From contig JABFGB010000009.1 of NCBI GenBank assembly GCA_013112715.1, forward strand, positions 115,882 through 179,881: a stretch of DNA of 64,000 nt, given 5' to 3'. Below, one piece after another: positions 18,505 to 27,597 of this stretch. A program made the translations under genes and the position numbers. This stretch comes from Chloroflexota bacterium. GTDB lineage: Bacteria > Chloroflexota > Anaerolineae > Aggregatilineales > J027. The notes under the pieces were generated by a model. It was given only the letters and a program-made list of their open reading frames with translations, was not told where the DNA came from and searched no databases. Within the stretch, counting starts at the first letter, position 1; the number at the start of each line of letters is the position of its first letter.

Positions 18505-19350
18505 GTGGAGCATTTTAGACATGTCAACAACATCGTCTTGCATTACCTTGACCACAAGGGAAATGATCCGACAATTGTGTTGCTGCCGGGTTTAACGGCC
18601 AATGCCAATGAATTTGATGGGTTAATTAAGGCGGGGTTGAGTCCTCGTTTTCGGGTTTTGGCGCTAGATCTGCGAGGGCGCGGGCAAACCGAAAAACCGG
18701 CAACAGGTTATTCAATGGCTGACCATGCCGCCGACGTGTTGGGGCTGTTGGAACTTTTAGGCATTCAGCAGGTGATTATGGGGGGGCATTCATTTGGGGC
18801 ACTGCTGACCCTCTATATTGCGGCCCATCACCCCGAACGCATCCGCAAAATGATCATCATTGATGGTGCGGCAAAACTACACCCGCGTGTGCGTGAACTG
18901 ATTCAACCCTCGCTCAATCGGATGGGGCGGGTATTCGCGTCGTGGGATCAATACATCAATATCATAAAACAAAATCCGGCTTTTCATGGATGGTGGGACC
19001 CGACTATCGAAAGTTATTATCGCGCCGATGTGCAAACCAACGCCGATGGCACAGTGCAATCTCGCCTCTATAAAGAGGGTATCCTTGAAGCCACCGATAA
19101 AGCTCTGGAAGAACCCTATGGTGAATATGTATCTCGGATTGATAAACCCGCCATTTTGCTGAATGCCCTTGGTGCATATGGGCCGGAAGGGACGCCCCCG
19201 GTTTTGCCCTATGAACAGGCCCAAGAAACCGTACAGGCGATCAAAAACTGTCGCTATGTCGAAATCCCCGGCAACCATATCACCATGTTGTTTGGCGACT
19301 CCGCCAAAATCGTCGTGGATACGATTACCCAATTTGTGGAGGAGGACTAA
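18505..19350 (+). CDS. alpha/beta hydrolase
   Basis: A 281-residue hydrolase. The nucleophile elbow GGHSFGAL is at about residue 96, the catalytic His in PGNHITML near 257, and an oxyanion region LLPGLTANANEFDG is near the N-terminus. The GTG at 18505 is chosen because the GGGAGG at 18491-18496 is 8 bases away; the in-frame TTG at 18499 is too close to it. It lies between an acyl-CoA synthetase and a second hydrolase. Esterase, lactonase or C-C hydrolase activity are all possible. Confidence 0.85.
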   Translation: MEHFRHVNNIVLHYLDHKGNDPTIVLLPGLTANANEFDGLIKAGLSPRFRVLALDLRGRGQTEKPATGYSMADHAADVLGLLELLGIQQVIMGGHSFGALLTLYIAAHHPERIRKMIIIDGAAKLHPRVRELIQPSLNRMGRVFASWDQYINIIKQNPAFHGWWDPTIESYYRADVQTNADGTVQSRLYKEGILEATDKALEEPYGEYVSRIDKPAILLNALGAYGPEGTPPVLPYEQAQETVQAIKNCRYVEIPGNHITMLFGDSAKIVVDTITQFVEED

Positions 19351-19359
19351 AGAGGACGC

Positions 19360-20421
19360 ATGACTATTCCAACTTTAGCAGGGATTACCGCCAAGACCAT
19401 TACCAGCCGCCGCTTGACGACACGGGTGTTGTTGAGTGGGCCAGAAAATGGCACGCCTGTCTTATTTGTACATGGCAATATTTCGTCGGCAACGTGGTGG
19501 GAAGAAACGATGTTGGCATTACCAGCGGGTTATCGTGCCATCGCCCCCGATCAGCGCGGTTATGGTGAATCTGACCCAGCCAAAAAGATTGATGCGACAC
19601 GTGGATTGGGTGACCTAGCCGACGACCTTGCTGCGTTGTTGGATACCCTGAATATTCGGAAAGTTCATCTGGTCGGACATTCGATGGGTGGATCGGTGGT
19701 ATGGCGTTTTATGACGGACTATGCGGATCGCCTATTGAGTGTGACGCAAGTTGCGCCGGGATCGCCATACGGATTTGGATGTACCAAAGATGTTGCCGGG
19801 ACACCGTGTAATGCCGAGTTTGCTGGATCAGGGGCGGGGTTGATTAATCCCGAATTTGGCCGATTGCTGACGACAGGGGAACGCGGCACGGGTAGCATGT
19901 TTGCCCCACGTAACGCCCTGCGAAATCTGGTATTTAAGCCACCCTTCGTTCCGGCCCGCGAAGAAGACATCCTTTCAGCAACGCTTTCAACGCATATGGG
20001 CCAACAAGATTATCCGGGAGATTCCGTTCCGGCTTCGGCATGGCCGCATCTCGCACCGGGGGTGATGGGAGTGAATAACGCTCTGTCGCCAAAATATAAC
20101 CAGAATATCCTGCCTAAGTTGCTTGAGATGGTGCATAAGCCCAGAGTGCTGTGGATTCGCGGCGCTCAGGATTTGACCGTCTCGGATGCGGCAGCAGCGG
20201 ATGTAGGGCGTTTGGGGTCGTTGGGATTAATCCCCGGTTGGCCCGGAAAGGACGTATTTCCACCTCAACCGATGCTGACCCAAACCCGCGACGTATTGCA
20301 AAAATATGCAGCGGCAGGTGGAACTTATCAAGAAGTGGTCATTGAAGACTGTGGTCATGCCCCTTATTTGGAAAAGCCCTCCGAATTTAACACGGCTTTC
20401 CACGCCCATATCACGACTTAA
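19360..20421 (+). CDS. alpha/beta hydrolase, larger form
   Basis: A 353-residue hydrolase starting 9 bp after the previous hydrolase. The nucleophile elbow is LVGHSMGGSV near residue 106, and the catalytic His is in EDCGHAPYLEKP near 331. A long insertion between strands (about residues 135-245) forms the lid and contains two Cys (GCTKDVAGTPCN) that might pair. The two hydrolases are only distantly alike, so this is not a recent duplication. It overlaps the convergent GH39-like gene by 4 bp. Confidence 0.85.
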   Translation: MTIPTLAGITAKTITSRRLTTRVLLSGPENGTPVLFVHGNISSATWWEETMLALPAGYRAIAPDQRGYGESDPAKKIDATRGLGDLADDLAALLDTLNIRKVHLVGHSMGGSVVWRFMTDYADRLLSVTQVAPGSPYGFGCTKDVAGTPCNAEFAGSGAGLINPEFGRLLTTGERGTGSMFAPRNALRNLVFKPPFVPAREEDILSATLSTHMGQQDYPGDSVPASAWPHLAPGVMGVNNALSPKYNQNILPKLLEMVHKPRVLWIRGAQDLTVSDAAAADVGRLGSLGLIPGWPGKDVFPPQPMLTQTRDVLQKYAAAGGTYQEVVIEDCGHAPYLEKPSEFNTAFHAHITT

Positions 20422-21722
20422 TTGTCACCGTCTATCGGGTTCAGGGATTCGTCACGGGCAGGATGGGCATAATCCGGATTGGTGGAGATTTTTTCCATCT
20501 GTACCAATGCAGGCCACGCCGGACGCCCATCCATGCCATAAGGCATCGGGGCCACTGTACCAATCGCCCAATAATATTCCTCGTTTTCCGATGTCCACGC
20601 GACATTGGGGTAATAAATCGTGGTCATGAGACCTAACCACGGACGCCAATTTTCGGCGGCATAAGCATAGGCTCGGCGCAAATAATCCCCCTGTTCTTCT
20701 GGTGTCACCCCAAAATGGCTGTAGATTGAGCCTTCACGCTGGTCAATGGTCCAGCCTGTTTCCGTAATAGCGATCTGTTTTGTGGCATCTCCATTGGCAA
20801 CCATGATGGCTCGCATGTCCTCGACGTGGCGGAAGCGCTGCCATTCGTAGTAATTTTCGGCAAGTGGGACATCCGGCCCAACTTCAGGTGCGAACTTCCA
20901 ACCGGGGGCATGAACCCCTAATACATCAAAATAGGGACTCGCGCCTGCCTCGTACATCTTCCATAGAAATTCCATGTGGGGCATCGCCGTCATATCGCGG
21001 GTGGCAGTGGGGGAAAGCCCCGCCGAAATAATGATGGCGTCGGGGTCAGCGGCACGGATAGCAGTCGAGCAGGCCGCCAAAAGTTTTACATACCCGGTAG
21101 GGCTAGGGACATGTCCGGCCCATTCGCGGGTAAGATTCGGCTCATTCCAGACCTGATAGGCGTCAATACGACCCTTATAACGTTGGGCCAGCGCACCACA
21201 AAATTCAGCGAAGCGGGTTACATCAAACGGTGGCTCGTTATACCCAGCGTCCGGCTTTACCGACCAAGCAGGAGGATGGTCAAGACGGGCGATTACCCGG
21301 ACTCCTTTGGATTCAATATCTGCCATCATCCCATCAACTTGTGACCATACATATCGTGTGGGGTCATCAGTCGGCACATCACGGCGTTCGGGTTCAATAT
21401 CGGCCCATGCGAAACTTTGTTTGATATGTGAAAACTGCATGATATTGATCTGGTCTAATCCAAACAACCGATAGGTTTGATCCCACCAAAAAAAGGTGTG
21501 GATGCCATAGGTCAGCGAAGAGAAGGTTTTCGGATTATTTAAATCCACCGCGTTGGGTGCTAAATCCGACACGGCAGGATAAGTGGGCACGGGTTCATCA
21601 GGATAATGCTTGGCTGGTTGGTTGGATGAATCTGGTTGGGCAAACTGTCGAATAGCGATAAGGCTTAAGACAATCATCCCGACAGCAAAAGCCAATGACC
21701 ATTTATTACGAGGAATTTTCAA
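20418..21722 (-). CDS. membrane-anchored glycoside hydrolase, GH39/GH5-like TIM barrel
   Basis: A 434-residue clan GH-A type hydrolase. An N-terminal membrane segment (SLAFAVGMIVLSLIAI) anchors or exports it. The acid/base Glu is in YQVWNEPNLTREW near residue 190 and the nucleophile Glu in IAITETGWT near 320. The TTG at 21722 is preferred: GGAG at the end of the upstream gene is 8 bases before it, and longer frames run into that gene. It starts 5 bp after the GT-C gene stop, so the two are translationally coupled. Possibly it trims a glycan made by the neighbouring membrane transferase. Confidence 0.75.
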   Translation of the reverse strand: MKIPRNKWSLAFAVGMIVLSLIAIRQFAQPDSSNQPAKHYPDEPVPTYPAVSDLAPNAVDLNNPKTFSSLTYGIHTFFWWDQTYRLFGLDQINIMQFSHIKQSFAWADIEPERRDVPTDDPTRYVWSQVDGMMADIESKGVRVIARLDHPPAWSVKPDAGYNEPPFDVTRFAEFCGALAQRYKGRIDAYQVWNEPNLTREWAGHVPSPTGYVKLLAACSTAIRAADPDAIIISAGLSPTATRDMTAMPHMEFLWKMYEAGASPYFDVLGVHAPGWKFAPEVGPDVPLAENYYEWQRFRHVEDMRAIMVANGDATKQIAITETGWTIDQREGSIYSHFGVTPEEQGDYLRRAYAYAAENWRPWLGLMTTIYYPNVAWTSENEEYYWAIGTVAPMPYGMDGRPAWPALVQMEKISTNPDYAHPARDESLNPIDGDN

Positions 21723-21727
21723 CCAAT

Positions 21728-23578
21728 TTACTCCATTCGGATGTTGACAGCGTTGGCAGCACACTGATTTACTGTAATCGCCGGATGAGCCGTATCTGAT
21801 TCAATGACAGTACGGATAAACGTACCAGAGGCATCATATAAACCTGTTTGCAAAACCCACTGGTGTGATAAGTCTAGCGTATCTGGTACGTCTAAAGAAA
21901 CAGTATCCTCGACAACATAGCCGACTTGGAAAGCAGGTAGGGGTAAATTACCTCCCGCAGGCATCGAATCATATTGGGCCAAAATGTGGCGGGTATCACC
22001 GGGTTGGCAGGTTTCAAGCGCAGGGTCAGTCAGGTGCAGAAATTGACTCCAATAACCACTGACTGGACACCGCGTTTCCCATGCAATGTTGAGGCGCACG
22101 ACCTTTTCCGACTGATTCCATTCCGGCGGGCTGACCCATAGGCGCAAACAAGCCTGATCTTCCCACGGTTCGCGTACCCAAAATGAGGCAGCATTAGTGG
22201 GAGGTGTCCATTCGTCAATCGGAACTTGAGAGGGTGTGGCAAAGGTGGGGGCAATTAGCAGAGCAGGGAAGCCAATGGTTGCAGCGGCCATGCCACCTAG
22301 CAATGGAACAGCCAGCCATTTTGGACGCCATACCTTTAAGCCATAGGCCATTGCACAGGCCAAACCTCCCAACAAGGGAAACCACAAGCGACCCTGCCCA
22401 GACACGACACGATGCACATAATCGTACCAACTGACGATGATAATGAAGGCTTGAACCAGCAGCAATCCAACGATTACCGAATTATCGCGGGTTGGCAGGA
22501 TGTGACGTAGGGTGCGAAAACTGCCGATCAGTAATCCAATTCCAGCAAATCCCATCAGGATCAACGTCCAGCGATAAAAATCCATTGGAGCGATAATATT
22601 GTACCAGCCAAATAGACCCCAAAACGAATAATAGAGGCCACGAAAATCGGCCCAAATGTCAATCGGGCCAGACCGCCCTCCCACGACTGCGATCATCCGG
22701 TCAATATTAGTCACTTCTGCGCCTTCACTCAGATTTTGGATGTACCACCAACTGGCGATAGTCGCCCATAACACAAAGCCGAGTGTGGCATATCCCAACC
22801 ACTGTCGCCATCGCCACTTATCGCGCCACCCCACATATACAAGGCCCAATACAATCACCGGATAGAGCAGCATACCACTAGCTTTGGCAAGGGCGTTCAT
22901 TGCGAGTAGGAGGGAAAGCAGTCCTACCGAACGCCAAGTCGCCCGATGACGAATAATCCAAATGAGCAAAGCCATTGCCGCGATGGTGAGCGTCGTCACC
23001 AGATTATCGTTGTTAACCATCCCGCTCATGTAAATAAACTGAGGATTGAGCATCACGATCAAAACAGCTAACAAGGCAATTCCCGGTTTGGTAGCTGTGA
23101 TACCACGCGCCAAAATATAGATGCTGATAAGGGTCAGCCCACCTAAGACCATACTGAAAAATTGTACAATTCGCACCGCCAACGCGGTTTTGTGCCAATC
23201 CGTTGGGACATAGGCCACAAAATTGTGATTATCGCGGGTGTGCGGCTCCCCGATTTGCCCATGCCAGTTACGCCGAAATTCCAACGGAAAATCGCTCGTA
23301 TCTACCGGGGCGACCAAAGCCGCCGCTATAAAGTAGTAGAGAGGGGCATGATAGGTCGCTTGCTGCCACGCATCTGACAAAGTAGGCTGTTCACGAGGAG
23401 GTCGTTCACCTGTTCGGGCTATATGCTCAATTACAGCGAAATGATAATAGGCATCGGGCGCTTCAAATAAGGGGGTGTTGAAGCTGTACATGCCAACGAG
23501 AAGACTATAAACAACCAACAATAACGTTAAGGCTAAACGGGACGAATGCCCGAAAGAAGGATACAAAGATCGTATCAA
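21728..23578 (-). CDS. multi-pass membrane glycosyltransferase-like protein (GT-C fold)
   Basis: A 616-residue protein with an N-terminal hydrophobic segment, then FEAPDAYYHFAVIEHIARTG, the acidic periplasmic loop typical of GT39/DUF2142-like transferases that use polyprenyl-phosphate sugars. About ten membrane segments follow, and then a C-terminal soluble beta-rich domain of about 150 residues outside the membrane. It is the first gene of a pair with the GH39-like hydrolase. A role in cell-surface glycan assembly is inferred; donor and acceptor are unknown. Confidence 0.7.
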   Translation of the reverse strand: MIRSLYPSFGHSSRLALTLLLVVYSLLVGMYSFNTPLFEAPDAYYHFAVIEHIARTGERPPREQPTLSDAWQQATYHAPLYYFIAAALVAPVDTSDFPLEFRRNWHGQIGEPHTRDNHNFVAYVPTDWHKTALAVRIVQFFSMVLGGLTLISIYILARGITATKPGIALLAVLIVMLNPQFIYMSGMVNNDNLVTTLTIAAMALLIWIIRHRATWRSVGLLSLLLAMNALAKASGMLLYPVIVLGLVYVGWRDKWRWRQWLGYATLGFVLWATIASWWYIQNLSEGAEVTNIDRMIAVVGGRSGPIDIWADFRGLYYSFWGLFGWYNIIAPMDFYRWTLILMGFAGIGLLIGSFRTLRHILPTRDNSVIVGLLLVQAFIIIVSWYDYVHRVVSGQGRLWFPLLGGLACAMAYGLKVWRPKWLAVPLLGGMAAATIGFPALLIAPTFATPSQVPIDEWTPPTNAASFWVREPWEDQACLRLWVSPPEWNQSEKVVRLNIAWETRCPVSGYWSQFLHLTDPALETCQPGDTRHILAQYDSMPAGGNLPLPAFQVGYVVEDTVSLDVPDTLDLSHQWVLQTGLYDASGTFIRTVIESDTAHPAITVNQCAANAVNIRME

Positions 23579-23778
23579 TGCCAGTTTAAGCCCTCACAAA
23601 AGTTTCCCACCCGCCAAATAGGTGCAAGTTTAATGACACTTGTCCTAGAAACAAGGTTAGTTGCCCTGCGTTTGTTGCACCCCTACCTGACTTCAATTGA
23701 CCGCTGAGGAATCCAGACTCGTCGGGTAAGGGTGAGTGCGGTAGCATTTGCACGTTCAGAAAATAGTAGTGAATTGAG

Positions 23779-25755
23779 ATGAAGGTTCGATCTGTGACAT
23801 TTGCAAATCGTTTTTTTCAGAATCGCTGGCTCATGGTAATAGTGGTATTTATTGGATTGCTGGCTATTTATATTCGTACCCTGCTGCCGGGAACGGTGGG
23901 GGGGGATGCGGGAGAAATGCAATATGCTGGCCCGATTTTGGCGCTGACCCATCCTACCGGACATCCCTTGTATGTGTTGATGGGGTATGTATGGTCAAAA
24001 ATTATTCCGATTGGCACGGTGGCGTGGCGGATGAATCTGCTGGCAGCGGTTTCAGGGGCGTTCTCTTGTGCAATTGTAACGGCATTTGTTTATAGGCTAC
24101 ACGAATCGCGGCTGGTGGCGGTCATCGCGGGGCTGACCCTCGGTCTAGGGGCTACTTTTTGGCAGCAGGCGGTGATTGCCGACAAATATGCCTTTAACAC
24201 CATTTTTGTAGCCATAGTGGTCGGGTTGGCATTATGGTGGGCGGCAGAGCGCGAAAAACCCAATGGCGATAAGCTGCTGTATGTGCTTTCATTGGCCTAT
24301 GGCATCAGTTTTTTGCATCACCGCACCATGCTGCTGTTTGCCTTTGGCCTTGCTCCGCTGGTGTTGTTTTATGAACGGCAGGCGGTTGTCAAAAATTGGC
24401 GACGTACCCTGATCTGCATCGGGTTGGTGCTGCTGCCGCCTCTGCTGGTTTACCCAATTTTTCTGCCCGTCATGCAAGCGCGTCATCTTGCCCCTAGTGA
24501 ATGGCAGCCAAACACGGTAAGTGAATGGATGGACTGGATGATGGATCGGCATACTGCCAAAAACGCCTTTGTGCTAGAAGGGTTTTTGGACGAGTTGGGC
24601 AAATATGGACGCTTTCTGCTGGATGATTACCCATTCCCCATCTTGATAACGGCTCTCTTGGGCCTGCTCATGATGATACGCCGATTGCCGGGTGGGGCAC
24701 TCTTTTTGGGCATCAGTTTTGCACTGCAAGCCCTGCTTTCAGCTAATTATCGGGATAATGTACGCCCGTTCACTTATTATCCCCCTTCGTTCATCATTAT
24801 GATTTACGCCTATGCCTATGGCTTAAAAGCGATTTTAGGATGGGTAGAGCAAAAAATAGGGCAAGGCCAATCTGCGTCAGGGTTGGGTTTCCGACGGCTT
24901 TTACCGCAATTTATCATGGGGGGGATAGCGCTCATCTTAATCCCCGTCTGGCAATTATGGGATGCTTATCCTGAACGGCGTGAAGAAGCGATTTATGGCA
25001 AGCCGCTGGATTTATGGCGCGATACCCTCAAAGTTGGGGATATGGGGGATCGGCTGGCGAGTGAGATGGAAAATCTGCCCCCCAATGCGGTTGTGCTAAG
25101 TGACTGGGAGCAGGTGACGATTTTGTGGTATTACCAAAAAGTCGAAGATGTGCGGCCTGATTTGGAATTGGTCTATCCGGTGCAAAAACTCAGCCAATAT
25201 GCCGATACTGACCGCAATATCTGTGTGGCGCGGCATATCCCGGTAGATGAAACATGGCATCCGACCAATGTGGGGGCACTGGTTTGCTTGGGGCGTGAAC
25301 CGAATTTCGCCATGCCGGCGGACATCACTCCATTGGGGACACAATTCTTTACCCCGGATGGGCAACCGCAACTGGCATTGGTGGGATATAAGGTAGAGGA
25401 TACCGTGTATGAGGCGGGGCAGTTCGCGCCAATTATCTTGACATGGCAGGCGCTGGCGGATTTGGATACGGATTATTCGATCTCGCTGCATATTTTGACG
25501 CAGGATTGGCAAACGGTCTGGTCACAGGATATTCAATCCCCGGTCATCGGCATGTACGCCACGTCACGCTGGGTCAAAGATGAGGTCGTGCAGGATTATC
25601 ACGAATTCGATATCCCGCGTGACATGCCACCAACCCGTTATATTTGGGCCGTGACCGTGTATCGAAAGCTGCCGGATGGTGGCTTTGAACAACTGCGGGA
25701 TGCACAGGGCGGAACAGTCATCTATGGGGGAACTTTTGAGGTCAGACCGCAATAG
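23779..25755 (+). CDS. DUF2723 family membrane protein (protein O-mannosyltransferase-like)
   Basis: A 658-residue membrane protein. The first loop GTVGGDAGEMQYAG followed by LTHPTGHPLYVLMG is the hallmark of DUF2723, a GT-C-like family that resembles protein O-glycosyltransferases. About ten membrane helices span residues 10-400. A soluble C-terminal part (about 410-658) is beta-rich, and is similar in layout to the C-terminal domain of the divergently transcribed GT-C gene. Both may modify surface proteins such as the Thr-rich lipoproteins in this window. That link is inference. Confidence 0.75.
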   Translation: MKVRSVTFANRFFQNRWLMVIVVFIGLLAIYIRTLLPGTVGGDAGEMQYAGPILALTHPTGHPLYVLMGYVWSKIIPIGTVAWRMNLLAAVSGAFSCAIVTAFVYRLHESRLVAVIAGLTLGLGATFWQQAVIADKYAFNTIFVAIVVGLALWWAAEREKPNGDKLLYVLSLAYGISFLHHRTMLLFAFGLAPLVLFYERQAVVKNWRRTLICIGLVLLPPLLVYPIFLPVMQARHLAPSEWQPNTVSEWMDWMMDRHTAKNAFVLEGFLDELGKYGRFLLDDYPFPILITALLGLLMMIRRLPGGALFLGISFALQALLSANYRDNVRPFTYYPPSFIIMIYAYAYGLKAILGWVEQKIGQGQSASGLGFRRLLPQFIMGGIALILIPVWQLWDAYPERREEAIYGKPLDLWRDTLKVGDMGDRLASEMENLPPNAVVLSDWEQVTILWYYQKVEDVRPDLELVYPVQKLSQYADTDRNICVARHIPVDETWHPTNVGALVCLGREPNFAMPADITPLGTQFFTPDGQPQLALVGYKVEDTVYEAGQFAPIILTWQALADLDTDYSISLHILTQDWQTVWSQDIQSPVIGMYATSRWVKDEVVQDYHEFDIPRDMPPTRYIWAVTVYRKLPDGGFEQLRDAQGGTVIYGGTFEVRPQ

Positions 25756-25800
25756 GTAAAACACCTAAAAATTGGTAGTTCCACTGGTGAAAAAACGTAC

Positions 25801-25806
25801 TATAAT
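25801..25806 (+). promoter_or_regulatory. possible -10 element before kamA
   Basis: A perfect TATAAT about 80 bases upstream of the kamA start. No good -35 hexamer is found at normal spacing, so the call rests on the -10 alone. Confidence 0.35.
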
Positions 25807-25884
25807 TTTATATGGTTAATCGTGCTTTACCCTTGTACACCCTTAGCCGACATTGTTCGGCTATTTAATTGGAGTAATAACGCA

Positions 25885-27519
25885 ATGCTGCAAGTCAAGG
25901 AAACTGAAGAGCTTTCAGAGCCACCCGAACCTCCCGACCAATGGGTCAGGCAAACACTTCCTACTCCGCTTTCAACATTAGAACCAACGCGACACACACA
26001 ACCCAAACAAACCCCTCGGCCTTCCATTTGGGCAGACATCCCAAATGAAAAATGGTCTGACTGGCGCTGGCAACTGGCCCATCGGCTCAACACGCTAGAA
26101 GAGCTTGCCCAAATTATCCACCTGACACCCGAAGAAATTGAAGGGCTGTCGGCGGAAGATAAATTTCGGGTAGATGTCACGCCCTATTTTGCCAGTTTGA
26201 TTGACCCCGATGACCCTTTTTGCCCGATTCGGCGACAGGTCATCCCATTGGGACGTGAACTACAAGCCTTTGAGGGCATGATGGAAGACAGCTTGGCGGA
26301 GGATAAACATAGTCCTGTGCCGGGGCTGGTGCATCGCTATCCTGACCGTGTGTTGATGCTGCTGACCACTCAATGTGCCAGCTACTGCCGCTATTGCACC
26401 CGCAGCCGCATCGTAGGCGATTCACACGCCACGTTCAGCAAAACTGAATTTGAGATGCAGTTGGAATATCTGCGCAATACGCCACAGGTACGCGACGTGC
26501 TGCTCAGTGGGGGCGACCCGCTGACCCTTGCGCCAAAAACGCTGGAACATATCTTGGCAAGTCTGCGCGAAATCGAACATATTGAGATCATTCGCATTGG
26601 TACGCGCGTGCCGATCTTTCTGCCAATGCGTATCACCGAAGAATTTACGGTGATGCTGCGCCAGTTCCATCCCTTGTGGATGAACGTGCATATCAACCAT
26701 CCCAAAGAGATTACGCCGGAACTCAGTCTAGCACTGGCAAAGTTGGCTGATGCGGGGATTCCGTTGGGCAATCAAAGTGTGCTGCTGGCGGGTATCAATG
26801 ACAGTGTGAACATTCAGCGCGAATTAGTACATAAGCTGGTACGCAATCGTGTCCGTCCCTACTACCTTTATCAATGCGATTTGGTCAAGGGCGCGGGACA
26901 TTTCCGCACTACTGTCGCAAAAGGTGTTGAGGTCATTGAAGGGTTGCGCGGCCACACCAGCGGTTATGCTATTCCGACCTATGTGGTAGATGCTCCCGGC
27001 GGCGGTGGTAAGATTCCCGTGATGCCCCAATACATGATTAGCCAAGCCCCCGGTAAGGTGGTGCTACGCAATTATGAGGGCTACATCACAACCTATGTGG
27101 AGCCGGATGATTACGACCCACATATGATTGACCATCTGGATCGTTTTGCCCCCGAACGGCCTGAACCGGGTCAGGGTGGGGTGATTGACCTGCTGGAAGG
27201 GCGTTCACTTGCTATCAAGCCGGAAGGGTTTGACGAACTACATAGTCGCGGCGGGGTGCAACATCGTCTCAACAGCGACGAGGCCAAGTGGAAACCCTAT
27301 GGTGTTGGTGAAGAATCACCCTTGATGCACCTGCCCATCCCCATTCAGCGGGACACCCAGACTTCTGGTAACGGAAATGGAAATGGACATAACGGCAACG
27401 GTCACCATAATGGTAATGGTCACACCGAAGTCCTGCTTCATAAACCTGAAAACTCGAGTGGGCATAATGGCAACGGCCATCACAACGGAAATGGTTCCAG
27501 CAACGGACACCACGAATAA
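25885..27519 (+). CDS. kamA: lysine 2,3-aminomutase (radical SAM, PLP)
   Basis: Interconverts L-lysine and L-beta-lysine. The radical SAM cluster motif is CASYCRYC (Cys164, Cys168, Cys171). The PLP lysine is Lys376 in APGGGGKIPVMPQY. The start at 25885 follows GGAG by ten bases; an upstream in-frame GTG at 25822 lacks a binding site. The main body matches the family's usual length of about 420-470 residues. The last ~50 residues are an unusual tail made of Asn, Gly and His (repeated NGNGH). The downstream ATP-grasp ligase and the convergent amidohydrolase suggest that beta-lysine is built into or released from an amide. Confidence 0.9.
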   Translation: MLQVKETEELSEPPEPPDQWVRQTLPTPLSTLEPTRHTQPKQTPRPSIWADIPNEKWSDWRWQLAHRLNTLEELAQIIHLTPEEIEGLSAEDKFRVDVTPYFASLIDPDDPFCPIRRQVIPLGRELQAFEGMMEDSLAEDKHSPVPGLVHRYPDRVLMLLTTQCASYCRYCTRSRIVGDSHATFSKTEFEMQLEYLRNTPQVRDVLLSGGDPLTLAPKTLEHILASLREIEHIEIIRIGTRVPIFLPMRITEEFTVMLRQFHPLWMNVHINHPKEITPELSLALAKLADAGIPLGNQSVLLAGINDSVNIQRELVHKLVRNRVRPYYLYQCDLVKGAGHFRTTVAKGVEVIEGLRGHTSGYAIPTYVVDAPGGGGKIPVMPQYMISQAPGKVVLRNYEGYITTYVEPDDYDPHMIDHLDRFAPERPEPGQGGVIDLLEGRSLAIKPEGFDELHSRGGVQHRLNSDEAKWKPYGVGEESPLMHLPIPIQRDTQTSGNGNGNGHNGNGHHNGNGHTEVLLHKPENSSGHNGNGHHNGNGSSNGHHE

Positions 27520-27527
27520 AAATCAGT

Positions 27528-27551
27528 AGAGGGGTGGACACCCGCCCCTCT
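27528..27551 (+). other. GC-rich hairpin between kamA and the ATP-grasp gene
   Basis: AGAGGGG and CCCCTCT form a perfect 7-bp stem around a ten-base loop, directly after the kamA stop. No T-run follows, so it is more likely an mRNA-stability or partial attenuation element than a full terminator. Confidence 0.5.
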
Positions 27552-27597
27552 GGATTACCCTCATTCTTTAAAACAACCGAGGAACAAACAACAGACC

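Noticed and set aside
16948..20421. A phage or integrated element next to the tRNA-Arg gene
   Set aside because: No integrase, no repeat of the tRNA 3' end was seen, and the following genes look metabolic with normal composition.
27361..27513. The NGNGH-coding stretch as a CRISPR-like or DNA-level repeat array
   Set aside because: The units are short, irregular and in frame with kamA, so it is protein low complexity and not an array with spacers. No CRISPR array was seen anywhere in the window.
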